NCBI GenBank assembly: GCA_035606175.1
Contig: DATNFW010000002.1
Coordinates: 1 to 34,381, forward strand
Length of the DNA: 34,381 bases
Direction of reading: 5' to 3'
From: JASHUC01 sp035606175
GTDB lineage: Bacteria; Pseudomonadota; Gammaproteobacteria; Steroidobacterales; Steroidobacteraceae
In this document: one piece after another, positions 13,708 through 21,040 of the stretch
Numbering within the stretch: the first letter of the stretch is position 1
Layout of the letters: each line of letters opens with the position of its first letter
Notes under the pieces: model-generated
The model's database searches: none
Told to the model about the DNA's origin: nothing
The model's input: the letters and a program-made list of their open reading frames with translations, nothing else
Translations under genes and position numbers: made by a program

Positions 13708-15109
13708 CCATCGCGAGCCGCAGGCCGCTCATTTGCCAGCGCGCGGCGGGCGGGAAGAAGTTCCGGTATGTTGCGCGGATGTGCGATCGCGGGGTGAGGC
13801 ACGAGCCGCCCTTGAGCACGAGCTGGCTCACCATGAACTTGCCGTTGTATTCACCGAGCGCTCCTTCGGGGGGCGCATATCCGGGGTAAGGCGCGTAGGC
13901 GGAGCGGGTCCACTCCCATGCATCGCCGAACATCTGCTGCGGATGCGACCCGCCGCCGGGCGGGGGTGCAAGCGGCCGCAGATACTCCTCCTCGACAAAG
14001 TTGCCGCGCACCGGGAGCTCCGTCGCAGCGAGCTCCCATTCGAACTCGCTCGGCAGCCGCGCGCCGGCCCAGCGCGCGAAAGCGTCGGCCTCGTAGTAGC
14101 TCAGATGGCAGACGGGCGCATCCGGATCGAGCTCCCGCACGCCGGCGAGCGTGAATTCGTGGTCGAGTGACTCGCCCCAGTAGAGCGGCCGGTCCCAGCG
14201 CTCGCGCTCGACGCACGCCCAGCCATCCGAGAGCCAGTGCTCAGGGGACGCATAGCCTCCCGATCCGATGAAGCCACGGAATTCCTCGTTCGTAATGAGC
14301 CGGTTCGCGATGCGGAAGGGCGCAAGCCACACCCGGTGACGCGGCAGCTCATTGTCGAAACAGAAGCCGCGGCCCTCGTGGCCCATCTCGACGAGGCCGC
14401 CCTCGAGCTCGAGGAAAGCGAGTGTCGGCGACTCGCGACGGGGCGCGGCGAGCGGCGGCGCATAAGCGGGCCGCAGCGGATTGCGCGAGAAGGCGTGTTT
14501 GATATCGGTGAGCAGCAGCTCCTGGTGCTGCTGTTCGTGATGCAAGCCGAGCGTCACTACGCGCCAGAGGTCATCCGATTCCTCGCGTTGCTCGAGCAGA
14601 CGCGACATCTGCTCGTCGACGTACGCGCGGTATGCGAATGTCTCCTCGACCGTCGGGCGCGAGAGCAATCCGCGCTCTGCGCGCGCCATGCGGGGTCCGA
14701 CCGCTTCGTAGTATGAGTTGAAAAGGTAACGCCAGCTCTCGTCGTGGAAGCGATAGTCCTCCGCAAAGTGCCGCAGCACGAACTCCTCGAAGAACCAGCT
14801 GGTGTGCGCAAGGTGCCACTTCGTCGGGCTCGCATCGGGCATCGACTGCACGGTGTAATCGTCGAGCGCAAGCGATGAGCACAGCGCCTCGGTCACGCGG
14901 CGGACCTTCCCGTATGAATCGATGAGCGTCGACACTCGCGGGGCGGCATCCGCACCGCGCGCGAGCTCCCGATCGAGCAGAGTCGCGTCGCGCTCGAGCG
15001 ACGCGCGCGCGGCGGCTATTCCGCCCGGGCCTTCCTGCTGAGAGGGGACGGCGGATGCCGATGCCTCGCGCCGCCCGGAGGCGGCCGTGGGGTGGGACTC
15101 GAGAGCCAA
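13700..15109 (-). CDS. egtB: Ergothioneine biosynthesis sulfoxide synthase EgtB
   Basis: Non-haem iron enzyme that joins hercynine to a thiol (gamma-glutamylcysteine or cysteine) with O2 to give the sulfoxide precursor of ergothioneine. The 469-residue protein has an N-terminal DinB-like domain with KWHLAHTSWFFEEF and the iron-binding HEQQHQE (His191, His195, Glu197; HX3HXE) and a C-terminal FGE-sulfatase domain with FRIANRLITNEEF, LSYYEADAFARWAGARLPSE and GDAWEWTRSAYAPYPG. The start is a TTG at 15109, supported by AAGGAG seven bases upstream. egtA, egtC and egtE are not in the window, so the thiol donor and the final lyase are unknown. A sigma-54 promoter lies 41 bp upstream. Confidence 0.95.
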   Translation of the reverse strand: MALESHPTAASGRREASASAVPSQQEGPGGIAAARASLERDATLLDRELARGADAAPRVSTLIDSYGKVRRVTEALCSSLALDDYTVQSMPDASPTKWHLAHTSWFFEEFVLRHFAEDYRFHDESWRYLFNSYYEAVGPRMARAERGLLSRPTVEETFAYRAYVDEQMSRLLEQREESDDLWRVVTLGLHHEQQHQELLLTDIKHAFSRNPLRPAYAPPLAAPRRESPTLAFLELEGGLVEMGHEGRGFCFDNELPRHRVWLAPFRIANRLITNEEFRGFIGSGGYASPEHWLSDGWACVERERWDRPLYWGESLDHEFTLAGVRELDPDAPVCHLSYYEADAFARWAGARLPSEFEWELAATELPVRGNFVEEEYLRPLAPPPGGGSHPQQMFGDAWEWTRSAYAPYPGYAPPEGALGEYNGKFMVSQLVLKGGSCLTPRSHIRATYRNFFPPAARWQMSGLRLAMDV

Positions 15110-15148
15110 GGGAAGCTCCTTACCGGCTGCGCCAGAGCACGTTAAGCC

Positions 15149-15164
15149 CGCAAGTAGTGTGCCG
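15149..15164 (-). promoter_or_regulatory. Sigma-54 promoter of egtBD
   Basis: Minus-strand CGGCACACTACTTGCG matches TGGCAC-N5-TTGC except for the first base, with GG (15162-15163) and GC (15150-15151) 10 nt apart. The predicted start at 15138 gives a 29-nt leader to the TTG start, which has a strong ribosome site. The site lies in the 92-bp gap after the ThDP-enzyme gene. Confidence 0.6.
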
Positions 15165-15201
15165 GCAAGACCTGCGTCCGTGCCTGCTCACCGCCGCGTG
15201 C

Positions 15202-16872
15202 TCAGGAGTGCCGGGACGCGAGCAGTGCGAGCTCGGGCGGCATCGGGGCGACGTCAATCTCGACGTTGAGGCAGGCCGGACGGGCGCGGGCGAATGCCTC
15301 GCGCAGCGCCGGGCCGAGCTCCTCGATGCGCGTGATGTGCCTTCCCTCGCAGCCGAATGCTTCAGCGACCTGGTCGTAGCGGGCGCCCGAGAGCCGCGTA
15401 CCGGCGATCGGATTGCCGATCAGCTCCTGAAAGTGCTGCGATGCCGCCCAACTGCGATTGTTCATCACGACCACGACCACCGGCAGGCGGTGTCGCGCGA
15501 GCGTGTCGAACTCTGCAATCGTGAAGCCCACCGCCCCATCGCCTGCAAGACAGAGCACTGGCCGCGAGGGATGAGCGGTCTGCGCGCCGATCGCAAGCCC
15601 CAGCCCGAAGCCCACGGCGCCGAGGAAGCCATGGGTGATGTAGCTGCCCGGACGATCCTGGCGGATCACCTCGTTCATCCAGTGATACGCCTCCGCGCCG
15701 TCGCCGATCACGATCGTCTCGGCTGGCATGTGCTCGACGATCGCGCTGACGGCCTGGTAAGGATGGATGGGAGGGCTCGCGGTGCGAAGCGCCGCGCCCA
15801 GACGCTCGCGGCGCGCGGCCTTCGCCGCGCGTACGGACTCGAGCCACGCCGAGCGCTCGCGCAGTCGCCGGGTGCGGGCCTTCGCGGTGAGCGCGCGCAG
15901 CGTCTGGCGGCTGTCAGCGACGATTGCAACATCGGCTGCGCGCAGCTTACCGATCTCCCTCGGGTCTATTTCGACATGGATGACACGAGCGTCAGCCGGC
16001 ACCAGCCGGTCGCTCGCCCCGAGCGTGAACAGTCCGAAACGCACACCGAGCGCAAGCACCACGTCGGGGCGCGAGCCTGCAGTTGCGAAATCCGCAAGCT
16101 TGTGGAACGTGCCTCCGTAGAGTGCATGCCCGCTCGGCAGCAGACCGTGAGCCTGGAAGTCGGAAAACACCGGAATGCCTGCGAGCTCCGCGAACTCGGC
16201 GAGCTCCTTCGCGCAGTCGCATTGCCACGCGCCCGCGCCAGCGAGGATTACGGGCCGCTCCGCGGTGTCGAGTAGATCGAGAGCGGTATCGAGAGCCGCC
16301 GCATCGGCGGCGGGACGCGCCTCGATCTGGATCGTGCCGGGGATGCGAACGGTTTCCTCATCCACGGTAGCCGTGAGCACGTCCATCGGCATATCGAGCA
16401 AAACCGGACCGCTCGGCGGGGATGTCGCGATCCGGATCGCCTGGGCCGTGAGGCGGGGGATGTCCCGAGTGAGCGTGATCGCGTGCGCCCATTTGCTGAT
16501 CGGCCGCGCGACCGCGACTTGATCGATTCCCGCTTGCAGTGTGTTCGTCTCGGCATCGCGCAGCGCGGCGGAACCGCTCACGTACAGAACGGGCGTGCGG
16601 TCGAGATACGCGTTCGCGAGCGAGGTGATCGCATTCGTGAATCCGGGCCCGGCCGTCACGAGCGCAACACCGAGCCGTCGAGCCGCGCGCGCGTACCCCT
16701 CGGCTGCGTGGCCGGCCGCAGCCTCGTGGCGCGTGTCGACGATCGGGATGCGGTGGGCCGCGCAAGCCTGGAAGATCGTCTCGAGATGGGCGCCGTGCAG
16801 GCCGAACGCCGTCTCCACTCCGGCCGCCGCGAGCGTGCGGACGAGGAGCTCTCCACCGGTTACCTGAGCCAT
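15202..16872 (-). CDS. ThDP-dependent decarboxylase/lyase of the acetolactate-synthase superfamily
   Basis: A 556-residue thiamine-diphosphate enzyme with the three-domain layout of acetolactate synthase, oxalyl-CoA decarboxylase and 2-hydroxyacyl-CoA lyase. Pyr domain: GVETAFGLHGAHLE and catalytic Glu50 in VDTRHEAAAGHAAEG, with TAGPGFTNAITSLANAYLD. Central domain: PVILAGAGAW and ARVIHVEIDPREIGKLR. PP domain: the metal/ThDP motif starts at GDG (444) and ends at MNN (about 472). No small regulatory subunit gene is nearby, and the PISKWAHAI segment is more like oxalyl-CoA decarboxylase and lyase relatives than true acetolactate synthase. The substrate cannot be read. The divergent neighbour is fhs, which uses formate, so a formyl-CoA or formate-yielding reaction is an attractive guess. 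The ATG at 16872 follows GGAGAG. The 102-bp gap to fhs shows no clear promoter. Confidence 0.85.
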   Translation of the reverse strand: MAQVTGGELLVRTLAAAGVETAFGLHGAHLETIFQACAAHRIPIVDTRHEAAAGHAAEGYARAARRLGVALVTAGPGFTNAITSLANAYLDRTPVLYVSGSAALRDAETNTLQAGIDQVAVARPISKWAHAITLTRDIPRLTAQAIRIATSPPSGPVLLDMPMDVLTATVDEETVRIPGTIQIEARPAADAAALDTALDLLDTAERPVILAGAGAWQCDCAKELAEFAELAGIPVFSDFQAHGLLPSGHALYGGTFHKLADFATAGSRPDVVLALGVRFGLFTLGASDRLVPADARVIHVEIDPREIGKLRAADVAIVADSRQTLRALTAKARTRRLRERSAWLESVRAAKAARRERLGAALRTASPPIHPYQAVSAIVEHMPAETIVIGDGAEAYHWMNEVIRQDRPGSYITHGFLGAVGFGLGLAIGAQTAHPSRPVLCLAGDGAVGFTIAEFDTLARHRLPVVVVVMNNRSWAASQHFQELIGNPIAGTRLSGARYDQVAEAFGCEGRHITRIEELGPALREAFARARPACLNVEIDVAPMPPELALLASRHS

Positions 16873-16974
16873 ATCTACTCTCCGAATATCTGCTATCCGG
16901 CACGTCAATAGGGGGGTCGCGACGGCCATGCTACATTCGCCGCCACCGGAGGCGAAACTGTCGGAAACTGCCCC

Positions 16975-18651
16975 ATGGCCCAAACGAACATCGAAATCGC
17001 CCAGCAAGCCAAGATGCGGCCCATCGTCGAGGTCGCGCGCGAGCGCCTCGGCATTCCCGAGGAGAGTCTGTCGCCGTACGGGCGCTACAAGGCGAAGATC
17101 TCGCTCGATTACATAAATTCACTGCGGGATCGCCCGAACGGCAAGCTCATTCTGGTCACCGCGATATCGCCGACGCCGGCCGGAGAGGGCAAGACGACGA
17201 CCACGGTCGGACTCGGGGATGCGCTCAATCGCCTCGGCAAGAAGGCCATCATCTGCCTGCGCGAGCCCGCGCTCGGGCCCGTGTTCGGGATGAAGGGCGG
17301 TGCGGCGGGCGGGGGCTACTCTCAGGTCGTCCCGATGGAGGACATCAATCTACATTTCACAGGCGACTTCGCCGCGATCGCCGCCGCGAACAACCTGCTC
17401 GCCGCTCTCATCGACAATCACATCCATCACGGCAACGCGCTCGACTTCGATGTGCGGCGCATCAGCTGGCGGCGCGTCGTCGACATGAACGATCGGGCGC
17501 TGCGGCAGATCGTCATCGCCCTCGGCGGAACGGCGAACGGCTATCCGCGCGAGGACGGATTCGATATCGTCGTCGCCTCGGAAGTGATGGCGATCTTCTG
17601 CCTCGCGACCAGCATCGCGGACCTCAAGGCGCGGCTCGGCAAGATCGTGGTCGGCTACACCGCCGCGGGCAAGCCGATTCTCGCCGCGGAACTGCAGGCG
17701 CACGGAGCCATGGCGGCGCTGCTGCGCGATGCGCTCGCGCCGAATCTCGTGCAGACGCTCGAGAACAATCCGGCGTTCATCCACGGCGGCCCGTTCGCCA
17801 ACATCGCGCACGGCTGCAACTCCGTCATGGCCACGCAGACCGCGCTCAAGCTCGCAGATTATGTCGTGACCGAGGCGGGCTTCGGCGCGGACCTCGGGGC
17901 GGAGAAGTTCGTCGACATCAAATGCCGCAAGGCGGGCTTGAAGCCCGATGCGGCCGTGATCGTCGCCACGGTGCGCGCGCTCAAATTCCACGGCGGTGTC
18001 GAAGTCGCCGACGTGGGCCGCGAGAATCTCGCTGCGCTCGAGAAGGGCATCGTGAACCTCGAACGCCACATCGACAATGTGCGCGACAATTACGGCCTGC
18101 CGTGCCTCGTCGCAATCAATCATCGCGCGGAGGATACCGATGCCGAAGTGCGGCTGCTCATCGAGCGCGCCGGCCACCACGGGGCGAAGGTGATCCTCGG
18201 GCGCCACTATGCGGAGGGGGGCGCCGGTGCGACCGACATCGCACGCGAAGTGCTGCGGCTCATGGACCACCCGAGCTATTTCAAATTCGTCTACGACGAG
18301 AGCGAGCCGCTCTGGGAGAAGATGAAGGCGATCGCGACCAAGATCTATCACGCCTCGGACATCACCGCGGATACGAAGGTCCGCGCCCAGATCAAGAAAT
18401 ACCAGGACTCGGGCTACGGGCATTACCCCGTGTGCGTCGCCAAGACTCAGTACTCCTTCTCGACAGACCCGAAGCTTCGCGGGGCCCCGTCCGGCCACGT
18501 CGTCAATATCCGCGAGGTGCGGCTCGCCGCCGGGGCGGAGTTCATCGTGATGATCTGCGGCGACGTGATGACCATGCCGGGGCTGCCCAAGGTTCCCTCC
18601 GCCGCGAACATCGACGTGGACGAGGACGGGAGAATCTCCGGGCTGTTTTAG
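16975..18651 (+). CDS. fhs: Formate-tetrahydrofolate ligase
   Basis: ATP-dependent enzyme that turns formate and tetrahydrofolate into 10-formyl-tetrahydrofolate, feeding one-carbon units to purine, Met-tRNA formylation and serine pathways. The 558-residue length is typical. Signatures: P-loop-like TPAGEGKTTTT (67-77) and EPALGPVFGMKGGAAGGGYS (98-117), followed by EDINLHFTGD, and the LADYVVTEAGFGADLGAEKF region. The C-terminus PGLPKVPSAANIDVDEDGRI is also standard. The ATG has GGAA ten bases upstream. fhs is patchy in gammaproteobacteria and usually marks organisms that meet formate or formaldehyde. Confidence 0.98.
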   Translation: MAQTNIEIAQQAKMRPIVEVARERLGIPEESLSPYGRYKAKISLDYINSLRDRPNGKLILVTAISPTPAGEGKTTTTVGLGDALNRLGKKAIICLREPALGPVFGMKGGAAGGGYSQVVPMEDINLHFTGDFAAIAAANNLLAALIDNHIHHGNALDFDVRRISWRRVVDMNDRALRQIVIALGGTANGYPREDGFDIVVASEVMAIFCLATSIADLKARLGKIVVGYTAAGKPILAAELQAHGAMAALLRDALAPNLVQTLENNPAFIHGGPFANIAHGCNSVMATQTALKLADYVVTEAGFGADLGAEKFVDIKCRKAGLKPDAAVIVATVRALKFHGGVEVADVGRENLAALEKGIVNLERHIDNVRDNYGLPCLVAINHRAEDTDAEVRLLIERAGHHGAKVILGRHYAEGGAGATDIAREVLRLMDHPSYFKFVYDESEPLWEKMKAIATKIYHASDITADTKVRAQIKKYQDSGYGHYPVCVAKTQYSFSTDPKLRGAPSGHVVNIREVRLAAGAEFIVMICGDVMTMPGLPKVPSAANIDVDEDGRISGLF

Positions 18652-18695
18652 CCCAGATGCAGGCGCATGGATGTGCCCGCCGCCGCAGGCGGCGA

Positions 18696-18729
18696 GCGGC
18701 GACCGTAAGTCGCGCCTCTCGGTCGCCGC
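18696..18729. terminator. Bidirectional terminator between fhs and hemJ
   Basis: GCGGCGACCG (18696-18705) pairs perfectly with CGGTCGCCGC (18720-18729), a 10-bp stem with a 14-nt loop in the gap between convergent genes. A smaller GCCGCC/GGCGGC stem sits just upstream. No T-tract. Confidence 0.55.
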
Positions 18730-18735
18730 AATAAG

Positions 18736-19161
18736 CTAGAAAGGCTTCACGGTCGCGAGCACCACGATCGCGATGAGGAGCACGCCGGGCACTTCGTTGA
18801 ATACCCGGTACCACCGGTCGGAATGCGATATCTCGCCCGCCGCAAGCGCGCGCATGAGCTTGAGGCACCAGAAGTGATAGATGATCAGCAGCAGGACGAG
18901 CCCGAGCTTCGCGTGAAGCCAGCCGAACTGCAGATAGGCCGGAGCGGCTGCCACCATCGCTATCCCGAGGAGGAGCGCGAGTGCGGCGCCGATCGTCATC
19001 ATCACGAACAGGCGCCGCTCCATGACGGCCGTGCGGGCGGCGATCGGCTGCTCTGCAGCGCGCACCGCCGCCGCGTGATAGACGAACAGGCGCGGCAGGT
19101 AGAACAGGCCCGCGAACCACGCGACGACGAACACGATGTGGAATGCTTTGAGCCAGAGCAT
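18736..19161 (-). CDS. hemJ: Protoporphyrinogen IX oxidase HemJ
   Basis: Inner-membrane enzyme of haem synthesis that oxidises protoporphyrinogen IX, replacing HemG/HemY in many proteobacteria. The 141-residue, four-helix protein has the family's length and residues: MLWLKAFHIVFVVAWFAGLF with His8, YLPRLFVYHA, the LQFGWLHAKLGLVLLL helix with His83 and Lys85, and the C-terminal RVFNEVPGVLLIAIVVLATV. The ATG at 19161 is chosen because the family begins at this helix; the 53 residues upstream in frame are not membrane-like. A sigma-70-like promoter precedes it. It is divergent from the NTF2-like gene. Confidence 0.93.
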   Translation of the reverse strand: MLWLKAFHIVFVVAWFAGLFYLPRLFVYHAAAVRAAEQPIAARTAVMERRLFVMMTIGAALALLLGIAMVAAAPAYLQFGWLHAKLGLVLLLIIYHFWCLKLMRALAAGEISHSDRWYRVFNEVPGVLLIAIVVLATVKPF

Positions 19162-19193
19162 GCGCGCCCATCCGAAAGCGTTTAGAGCTCGGC

Positions 19194-19223
19194 AGTATAC
19201 GTCCTGCGGCGGGGGCATCCCAA
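19194..19223 (-). promoter_or_regulatory. Sigma-70-like promoter of hemJ
   Basis: Minus strand: -35 TTGGGA (19218-19223), 18-nt spacer, -10 TATACT (19194-19199). The predicted start is near 19187, about 26 nt before the ATG. Four of six and five of six matches to consensus. Confidence 0.45.
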
Positions 19224-19228
19224 ATAAA

Positions 19229-19242
19229 GTGACCTGCATCAC
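19229..19242. promoter_or_regulatory. CRP/Clp-like binding site
   Basis: GTGA-CCTGCA-TCAC, a perfect match to the GTGA-N6-TCAC core of CRP-family sites, in the divergent gap between hemJ and the NTF2-like gene. A possible -10 TATAGT for the rightward gene at 19285-19290 would place the site centre at about -61.5, a standard activating position. For hemJ it would lie near -48. No CRP gene is in the window. Confidence 0.4.
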
Positions 19243-19319
19243 TGAAGTGAGCGGCGCGGCGAGACTCGAGCGCGTGCATGCTCGTATAGTCGCGCGCTTC
19301 ACATTCGTACGGGGGTGCA

Positions 19320-20225
19320 ATGCACGAGCTCAAACGGCGCTCGTTCATCGGCAGGATGGGCGCTTTCATCGCACTGGTTCCGGTCGCTTTCACGTCCACC
19401 GCCGCCTTCGCCAGAGCCTCCAAGCGCCACGCGGTGCCGGTGAGCCATGACGAGCGCGTTCTCGCGATGGAGCGGCAGATGGAGTTGATGGCTGCGCGCT
19501 TGACGATGCTCGAAGACATCGAGGAGATCCGGCGGCTCCAGCACGCCTACGGCTATTACCTCGACAAGTTTTTATACACCGAAGTCGTCGACCTCTTCGC
19601 GGACGATGGCGAGATCCACTTCGATGGCGGGATCTATCGCGGCAGAGCCGGGCAGAGACGCTTCTTCGCCGGGCGCTCCGCGCAAAGCGCGCCCGCAACG
19701 AGCAGCGAGAGCTCGAGCAGTGAGCCGGGTCAGGCAGCGGAATCTGCCGCACCGGCGAGCGGAGCGAGGATCGCACAGGGACCGGCGTATGGACTCTTGC
19801 GCGATCACCTGATGCTGCAGGACGTAATCGACGTCGCCGCGGACGGGCGCACGGCAAAGGCGAGGTTCCGCACCTTCGTGCAGGGCGGCTCGCACGATTC
19901 GCGCAAGGTCCCGCATGCGGACGGTGAGAGCTCCGCCCCTCCGCAGCAGTGGTGGGAAGGCGGCATCTACGAGAACACCTATGTCAAAGTGGAAGACGGG
20001 CACTGGCGTTTTGCGCGCCTGAGCTTTCGCACGGTCTACCAGGCGCCGTACGAGACCGGCTGGGCACACACCGCCATCGTGCAGGAGAGCGGCGCGCGCA
20101 AGGTCTATCCCCAAGACCCGCTCGGACCCGACGAGGTATTGCCGATGCCGCCGCCGGTGTGGCCGGAGACGCCCGTCGTGCCGTTTCACTACCCAAATCC
20201 TGCGACCGGCAAACCATGGGTGTGA
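19320..20225 (+). CDS. Tat-exported NTF2/SnoaL-like protein
   Basis: A 301-residue protein with a twin-arginine signal (KRRSFIGRMGAFIALVPVAF, residues 5-24). A short helix (ERQMELMAARLTMLEDIEEI) leads to an NTF2-like cone fold starting IRRLQHAYGYYLDKFLYTEV, with DLFADDGEIHF and GGIYRGRAGQRRFF, and ending VKVEDGHWRFARLSFRTVY. Between the two halves is a Ser/Ala/Pro/Glu-rich low-complexity insert (about 120-150). A proline-rich tail follows. NTF2-like proteins of this type (SnoaL_4) include dehydratases and isomerases as well as binding proteins; catalytic residues cannot be fixed here. GGGGGTG precedes the ATG. Confidence 0.78.
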   Translation: MHELKRRSFIGRMGAFIALVPVAFTSTAAFARASKRHAVPVSHDERVLAMERQMELMAARLTMLEDIEEIRRLQHAYGYYLDKFLYTEVVDLFADDGEIHFDGGIYRGRAGQRRFFAGRSAQSAPATSSESSSSEPGQAAESAAPASGARIAQGPAYGLLRDHLMLQDVIDVAADGRTAKARFRTFVQGGSHDSRKVPHADGESSAPPQQWWEGGIYENTYVKVEDGHWRFARLSFRTVYQAPYETGWAHTAIVQESGARKVYPQDPLGPDEVLPMPPPVWPETPVVPFHYPNPATGKPWV

Positions 20226-20269
20226 TCCGCGGGAAGCTCGTGCGTCGTACGGTTTGACAGCACCGAGGG

Positions 20270-20285
20270 GCAGCCAGAGGGCTGC
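20270..20285 (+). terminator. Weak hairpin after the NTF2-like gene
   Basis: GCAGCC-AGAG-GGCTGC, a 6-bp perfect stem 45 bp after the stop; no T-tract follows. It separates the NTF2-like gene from the sigma-54 promoter downstream. Confidence 0.35.
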
Positions 20286-20323
20286 GGCTCGTAAGTGTCT
20301 GCCTCGTGGGGTGATCTCCCCCG

Positions 20324-20339
20324 CGGCACGATCGTTGCA
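20324..20339 (+). promoter_or_regulatory. Sigma-54 promoter of the unknown gene at 20376
   Basis: Plus-strand CGGCACGATCGTTGCA matches TGGCACG-N4-TTGCW except the first base, with GG (20325-20326) and GC (20337-20338) 10 nt apart. The predicted start at 20350 leaves a 26-nt leader to the GTG at 20376. A GGGG-TGATCT-CCCC inverted repeat (20308-20321) sits just before it. Confidence 0.6.
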
Positions 20340-20375
20340 CCATGCCCCGAACAGAAGTATCGCGGGGGACCGGAC

Positions 20376-20990
20376 GTGGGGCATCATCGGGGCGGCGACT
20401 CCGGCCGGCGGAGCGTTGAGGAGCGGCCTTTCGCGCCAATCGCGGCGCTCGTCGCAGCGGCTGCGCTGCTCGGCGCCATCACCGCGGCTGCCCCCGCCCC
20501 GGCCGCCCCCGCAGCGACTGCGACGCCAGCGCCGGCCGATTCGCAGGCGCACACGGGGATGCGCTACGTGGCCATTCTCACAGACCCGCAGACCCCGCCC
20601 AACGAGCGCGAGCTCTGGGCAATCTACCTGTACACGCGGGCGGCGCTCGCGGCGAGCGAGAGCGACGCGCAGCCGCTTCCGCTCGGCGTCCGTGCTCCGA
20701 GCTTCGAGGGCGAGGTTCGCGCGCGCCGCGTGGCGGTTGGCCTCTTTCGCAAGCTCGAGCGCGATGATCCCGGATTCGGATCGCGGTACTTCGATGACCT
20801 CGACCGCGTCGAGTCTGCAGGTTTCATGCGGGAATACGTCTGGCGCTACCTCAAGCAGCCGTCATGGTCCGCAGCGCCGCCCGGATTGCAGCTCACCCAG
20901 TTCGACGCCTGGCGCGCGGTGCACCTGCGTTATCACGTGCCGGAAACGCACGGCAGCATCGCGGTGAAGCTCGCCGCGACGGGGCGCTGA
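20376..20990 (+). CDS. Unknown protein with N-terminal membrane anchor or signal
   Basis: A 204-residue protein from the GTG at 20376, chosen because GGGGGA lies seven bases upstream and the sigma-54 promoter at 20324-20339 excludes the earlier GTG at 20295. After a charged start (HHRGGDSGRRSVEERPF) comes a hydrophobic helix APIAALVAAAALLGAITAAA, then an Ala/Pro-rich linker and a soluble domain with TPPNERELWAIYLYTRAALA, GLFRKLERDDPGFGSRYFDDL and AGFMREYVWRYLKQPSW. I do not recognise the family. The domain is probably periplasmic. It could be a stress-induced envelope protein given its promoter class, but that is inference only. Confidence 0.65.
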   Translation: MGHHRGGDSGRRSVEERPFAPIAALVAAAALLGAITAAAPAPAAPAATATPAPADSQAHTGMRYVAILTDPQTPPNERELWAIYLYTRAALAASESDAQPLPLGVRAPSFEGEVRARRVAVGLFRKLERDDPGFGSRYFDDLDRVESAGFMREYVWRYLKQPSWSAAPPGLQLTQFDAWRAVHLRYHVPETHGSIAVKLAATGR

Positions 20991-20994
20991 GAAC

Positions 20995-21018
20995 GCGCAT
21001 CCGCTTGCGCGGACGCGC
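20995..21018 (+). terminator. Hairpin between convergent genes
   Basis: GCGCATCCGC (20995-21004) pairs with GCGGACGCGC (21009-21018) with one mismatch and a TTGC loop, in the 50-bp gap between the unknown gene and the TonB receptor. No T-tract. Confidence 0.4.
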
Positions 21019-21040
21019 GCCTCCTGTTCTGCCGTTCCCC

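Noticed and set aside
16873..16974. Search for a sigma-54 or sigma-70 promoter or a folate-type riboswitch in the gap before fhs.
   Set aside because: A GGCACG at 16895-16900 lacks a -12 element; no riboswitch core or good -35/-10 pair was found.
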